Part shown: positions 60,781-64,000 of the stretch, piece by piece
Numbering within the stretch: the first letter of the stretch is position 1
Layout: each line of letters begins with the position of its first letter
Assembly (NCBI RefSeq): GCF_001968815.1
Contig: NZ_MIEQ01000053.1
Coordinates: 186,001-250,000, forward strand
DNA length: 64,000 nt
DNA from: Motiliproteus sp. MSK22-1
GTDB taxonomy: Bacteria; Pseudomonadota; Gammaproteobacteria; Pseudomonadales; Balneatricaceae
Direction: 5' to 3'
Position numbers and translations under genes: made by a program
Notes under the pieces: model-generated
Told to the model about the DNA's origin: nothing
Database searches by the model: none
What the model saw: the letters and a program-made list of their open reading frames with translations, nothing else

Positions 60781-60805
60781 ATGATGTATTGATTAAGTGC
60801 ATCAT
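60781..60805 (+). promoter_or_regulatory. Inverted repeat upstream of galE
   Basis: ATGATGTA (60781-60788) and TGCATCAT (60798-60805) are near-perfect inverted halves (one G-T) with nine bases between, about 55 bases before the galE start, in an AT-rich region. This suggests a dimer-binding operator at the galE promoter. Confidence 0.4.
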
Positions 60806-60856
60806 ATATTTAGATTACGGACGTAATAACAAGCTGCATATGGAGCATAAATAACG

Positions 60857-61870
60857 ATGACAGTTCTAGTGACAGGTGGTGCCGGATATATAGGCAGTCA
60901 TACATGCGTTCAATTGCTGGAAGCCGGCTATGATGTGCTGGTTCTTGATAATCTGAGTAATAGCAGTACTGAAGCGTTGCGACGAGTTGAGCAGATTACA
61001 GGGTATAAGCTGAGCTTCATCGAAGGTGATATTCGTGATCGTAGTTGTTTGGAGCAGCTATTTAGAGCCTATTCCATTGACTCTGTTATTCATTTTGCTG
61101 GACTCAAGGCTGTTGGTGAATCCTGTGAAATGCCTTTGACTTATTATGACAATAATATTTTCGGTACAATTTCCCTTTGTCAGGCAATGCAGGCTGCGGG
61201 TGTTAAACGTCTTGTTTTTAGCTCTTCTGCTACAGTCTATGGTGATCCGGCCAGTGTGCCTATTCGTGAGGATTTTCCCACTAGCGCCACCAATCCGTAC
61301 GGTCGTTCTAAGCTGGTAGTTGAGGAGATTTTGAAGGATCTCTATGCTTCTGACAATGATTGGCGTATCTCATTGCTCCGGTATTTTAATCCTGTTGGTG
61401 CTCATGAGTCAGGGTTGATTGGTGAAGACCCTAACGGTATCCCCAATAATTTATTACCCTTTATTTCACAGGTCGCTATTGGAAAGCTGGAACAGTTATC
61501 GGTGTTTGGTAGCGACTATCCAACTCCAGACGGAACTGGAGTCAGAGATTATATTCATGTTCTGGATCTTGCTGATGGGCATCTGCGGGCACTGGAAACG
61601 ATGAAAAAACAAAAGGGAGTGATGACTTGTAATCTGGGTACAGGGCAGGGTTACAGCGTGTTGCAAATGATCGCTGCGTTTGAAAAAGCCTCTGGAAATA
61701 CAGTCTCTTATCGAACAGTTGATCGTAGGCCTGGTGACGTTGCTACTTGTTATGCAGATCCAGGCTATGCTCAGGAATTACTAGGTTGGTCTGCTACCCG
61801 TGGTCTGGAGCAGATGATGCTCGACTCCTGGCGCTGGCAATCGGAAAACCCGGAAGGATATCCAAAATAG
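60857..61870 (+). CDS. galE: UDP-glucose 4-epimerase
   Basis: This 337-residue enzyme interconverts UDP-glucose and UDP-galactose. It has [43 protein letters not shown] and [14 protein letters not shown] with the catalytic Tyr-Lys. GGAG lies 11 bases before ATG 60857. It follows the trpH gene and precedes manC. Confidence 0.96.
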   Translation: MTVLVTGGAGYIGSHTCVQLLEAGYDVLVLDNLSNSSTEALRRVEQITGYKLSFIEGDIRDRSCLEQLFRAYSIDSVIHFAGLKAVGESCEMPLTYYDNNIFGTISLCQAMQAAGVKRLVFSSSATVYGDPASVPIREDFPTSATNPYGRSKLVVEEILKDLYASDNDWRISLLRYFNPVGAHESGLIGEDPNGIPNNLLPFISQVAIGKLEQLSVFGSDYPTPDGTGVRDYIHVLDLADGHLRALETMKKQKGVMTCNLGTGQGYSVLQMIAAFEKASGNTVSYRTVDRRPGDVATCYADPGYAQELLGWSATRGLEQMMLDSWRWQSENPEGYPK

Positions 61871-61911
61871 AGAGTAGAGATTCACTCTACCGGCCGCTCC
61901 TGTCATGGGGG

Positions 61912-61944
61912 GCAGGTGCTGCTTTTAGCTGCCTGCTCTCTTTT
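61912..61944 (+). terminator. Possible galE terminator
   Basis: GCAGG (61912-61916) pairs with CCTGC (61932-61936), with GCT/AGC pairing inside, then TCTCTTTT. It lies between galE and manC; the stem is imperfect. Confidence 0.4.
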
Positions 61945-62042
61945 AACGCAAAAAATGTCCCGATGCTTAGCAACATGGTATCCTTAGCTCCAATTTTTTG
62001 GGGTGATTCGTCCCCTGTTCTTTAGCTATTCAGGAGTTAACG

Positions 62043-63488
62043 TTGAGTAAGGATTACCAGCGGCTTTTGCCGGTGATTATGTCGGGTGGTTCAGGAACTC
62101 GGCTATGGCCAGCATCGCGCAGTCATTGCCCTAAACAGTTTCTGCCTTTGGTGAATGGCACATCAATGATTCAGGATACGGTGCAACGGCTTGAGGGGAT
62201 AGGTAGCCTGTTGCCACCTTTAGTGATTTGTAATGATTCTCATCGGTTTTTGGTTGCTGAGCAATTCAGGCAGTTGGAGCTTGAACATAGCGGTATCATC
62301 TTAGAGCCTGTTGGACGTAATACTGCACCGGCAGTGGCTTTAGCCGCAATGCATGCAATGCGTGAAGGTGGTGATCCATTATTATTGGTGTTGGCCGCAG
62401 ATCATGTAATGAAAGATCGAGCGGCTTTTCATCAAGCAGTTGAGTCAGCTCGATTAGCAGCTCAGTCAGGCAGTCTTATTACTTTTGGCATAGTACCTAC
62501 ACAGGCTGAAACAGGTTACGGATATATTCGGGCAGAATCTGGAACGAATGCTGAGGGCAATAGCCTGTCCGTCTCCGCCTTTGTCGAAAAGCCAGATTTT
62601 GAGACAGCTCAGGCTTATGTGGATTCAAAGGAATATTACTGGAACAGTGGTATGTTTCTGTTTTCTGCTTCTCGCTACCTGGAGGAACTCAACCGATTCC
62701 GGCCCGATATTATTCATGCATGTCAGCAGGCCTTGGAGAGTGAGCATTCTGATCTTGAGTTTATTCGGCTTGATGAAAAAGCTTTTGCTTCCTGTCCCGA
62801 TGATTCTATCGACTACGCGGTAATGGAAAGAACCGAAGATGCCCGTGTTATTCCGCTGGATGCAGGCTGGAGTGATGTTGGAGCCTGGTCGGCGCTTTGG
62901 GAAGTTACTGATAAGGATGAGAGTGGCAATGTGCTGAAGGGAGACGTGCTCGTATCAGAAGCAAGTAACAGTTATCTGAGTGCCTCGTCCCGGCTTGTGG
63001 GTGTCGTTGGTGTAGATAACATCGTGGTTGTAGAAACTGCCGATGCTGTCCTGGTGGCTGATAAAGGTCGTGTTCAAGAGGTCAAGCAGATAGTCAATCA
63101 GCTAAAAGCCGAACAGCGTATGGAAGCGGTTGATCAAGTTGAAGTATACCGGCCTTGGGGAAGCTACGAATCCATTGATCAGGGTGAGCGATTCCAAGTA
63201 AAGCATATCAGGGTTAAGCCGGGTGAGAAGCTCTCGTTGCAAAAGCATCATCACCGTGCCGAGCACTGGGTGGTTGTGCAGGGTACAGCCAAAGTGACTC
63301 GCGGTGAAGACGTATTTCTGGTGAGTGAAAACCAGTCTACCTACATACCTATTGGTGAAACGCATCGATTGGAGAACCCCGGGAAGATTCCGTTGGACTT
63401 AATCGAGGTTCAAACAGGTTCTTATCTGGGGGAAGACGATATCGTTCGATTGAAAGATACTTATGGTCGTCATTCAACTGATGTATAG
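62043..63488 (+). CDS. manC: Mannose-1-phosphate guanylyltransferase / mannose-6-phosphate isomerase
   Basis: This 481-residue bifunctional enzyme makes GDP-mannose. The guanylyltransferase half (about 5-340) has [18 protein letters not shown] and [13 protein letters not shown] and VEKPDFETA; the C-terminal cupin isomerase half (about 355-475) has [30 protein letters not shown] and [10 protein letters not shown]. The start is TTG 62043, six bases after CAGGAG. Product: precursor for the polysaccharide implied by the next gene. Confidence 0.95.
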   Translation: MSKDYQRLLPVIMSGGSGTRLWPASRSHCPKQFLPLVNGTSMIQDTVQRLEGIGSLLPPLVICNDSHRFLVAEQFRQLELEHSGIILEPVGRNTAPAVALAAMHAMREGGDPLLLVLAADHVMKDRAAFHQAVESARLAAQSGSLITFGIVPTQAETGYGYIRAESGTNAEGNSLSVSAFVEKPDFETAQAYVDSKEYYWNSGMFLFSASRYLEELNRFRPDIIHACQQALESEHSDLEFIRLDEKAFASCPDDSIDYAVMERTEDARVIPLDAGWSDVGAWSALWEVTDKDESGNVLKGDVLVSEASNSYLSASSRLVGVVGVDNIVVVETADAVLVADKGRVQEVKQIVNQLKAEQRMEAVDQVEVYRPWGSYESIDQGERFQVKHIRVKPGEKLSLQKHHHRAEHWVVVQGTAKVTRGEDVFLVSENQSTYIPIGETHRLENPGKIPLDLIEVQTGSYLGEDDIVRLKDTYGRHSTDV

Positions 63489-63526
63489 CGGAGTCAGCCT
63501 ACGTTTTCTCCCATCAAGCGACTAGC

Positions 63527-64000
63527 ATGTTCATGAATACAATAGCGGGTTTCAAATCTACAGCTGCTGTAGCTGAAAAGTGGCTGGTGCTGGCGCTTGT
63601 CTGTTTGTTTCCTGTTGTAATGGGAACTATTGAAAGTGCAGCCAGCACGATATTTATCCTGTTGTCTCTGGTTGGATTACTCACTATCTATAAAGACTGG
63701 AGACTGATCGCTTCTTGGGAAAAAGCGATTCTTTACGGATTCATGCTGTTTGTGGGCTATCAGCTTTTTAGCGTTTTGATGTCTGATGATTCTAATCGAG
63801 CCTGGCATCGATTTGAAAAGGTTGTCAGATTTCTCCTGGCTGTGCCTATATATCTTTTAATCCGTCGTTATGCCGATGTGGCTTACCGCGCGCTATTAAT
63901 AGGACTCATTGTTAGTGGCCCTGTCATGCTTTGGGTGGCTTTTGAGACGATGGAGGGTGGGCGAGCGATAGGAGCGTACAATTATATTGTCTATGGGGAT
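63527..64000 (+). CDS. O-antigen ligase/polymerase-like membrane protein (partial, 5' end)
   Basis: The reading frame from ATG 63527 (or ATG 63533) stays open for 158 codons to the right edge. It shows alternating hydrophobic helices (for example WLVLALVCLFPVVMGT, TIFILLSLVGLLTIY, FLLAVPIYLLI, ALLIGLIVSGPVMLWVA) and the pattern of the WaaL/Wzy family: a short loop with MSDDSNRAWHRFEK, then GRAIGAYNYIVYGD, like the GxxxNPNxxA-type region at the start of the family core. It would join or polymerise sugar units on the outer face of the inner membrane. The C-terminal part is outside the window, so ligase and polymerase cannot be told apart. Confidence 0.7.
   Translation, partial: MFMNTIAGFKSTAAVAEKWLVLALVCLFPVVMGTIESAASTIFILLSLVGLLTIYKDWRLIASWEKAILYGFMLFVGYQLFSVLMSDDSNRAWHRFEKVVRFLLAVPIYLLIRRYADVAYRALLIGLIVSGPVMLWVAFETMEGGRAIGAYNYIVYGD

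Noticed and set aside
61871-62042. JUMPstart/ops element in front of manC
   Set aside because: The GGGGCAGGTGC stretch only loosely resembles the GGCGGTAG core, and no RfaH link can be made.

Overview
This window is a stretch of ordinary chromosome from a gammaproteobacterium. GC content is moderate and genes are packed almost end to end. Nearly every protein is a recognisable core or cell-envelope protein. The run psd, rhdA, (HDOD gene), rsgA, orn, queG, nnr, tsaE, amiB, mutL, miaA, hfq, hflX, hflK, hflC, DUF2065, hisZ, purA is the arrangement known from Pseudomonas and its relatives. The blocks suhB-trmJ-cysE-isc and guaBA...tadA-mltF-purL point the same way. A marine member of the Oceanospirillales/Pseudomonadales is the best guess; the genus cannot be read from the sequence. 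I saw no CRISPR array, insertion sequence, prophage, tRNA or rRNA.

Layout. 1-9254: the end of a chemoreceptor gene, a periplasmic tetrahaem cytochrome fused to a nucleotidase-like domain, a CBS protein, an IMPase-family phosphatase, ygfZ, psd, a rhodanese, an HDOD-GAF protein and rsgA. 9391-25229: orn, queG, then the nnr-to-hflC series (tRNA modification, mismatch repair, murein hydrolysis, RNA chaperone, FtsH regulators), ending with hisZ and purA. 25403-33762: suhB diverging from trmJ-cysE, then a complete iscRSUA-hscBA-fdx-iscX iron-sulphur operon with an IscR-type operator over its promoter. 33999-37901: guaB, guaA and a small SPOR-like exported protein. 38111-43588: speA, carboxy(nor)spermidine dehydrogenase, nspC and speB, together a complete route from arginine to spermidine without S-adenosylmethionine. 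43674-50560: tadA, mltF, purL and a PagL-like outer-membrane protein. 50727-64000: nucleotide-sugar and polysaccharide genes (pgi, a ugd homologue, galU, rmlBACD, galE, manC, start of an O-antigen ligase/polymerase-like gene), interrupted by yciI, yciB and trpH.

How the genes work together. The sugar genes supply UDP-glucose, UDP-galactose, dTDP-rhamnose and GDP-mannose for a surface polysaccharide whose assembly genes begin at the right edge. The isc operon supplies Fe-S clusters, for example to QueG. Several tRNA and RNA genes (queG, tsaE, miaA, trmJ, tadA, ygfZ, hfq, hflX, rsgA, orn) make the left half a translation and RNA maintenance region.

The most interesting observations are two intact, full-length enzyme homologues that have lost their catalytic residues. 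SuhB lacks almost all metal and nucleophile-activating residues and its mRNA leader is strongly structured. The UDP-glucose dehydrogenase homologue beside galU lacks the catalytic cysteine, lysine and glutamate. Also notable are the cytochrome fusion at the left end and a large hairpin between the two carboxyspermidine genes. No clearly new multi-gene system is visible.
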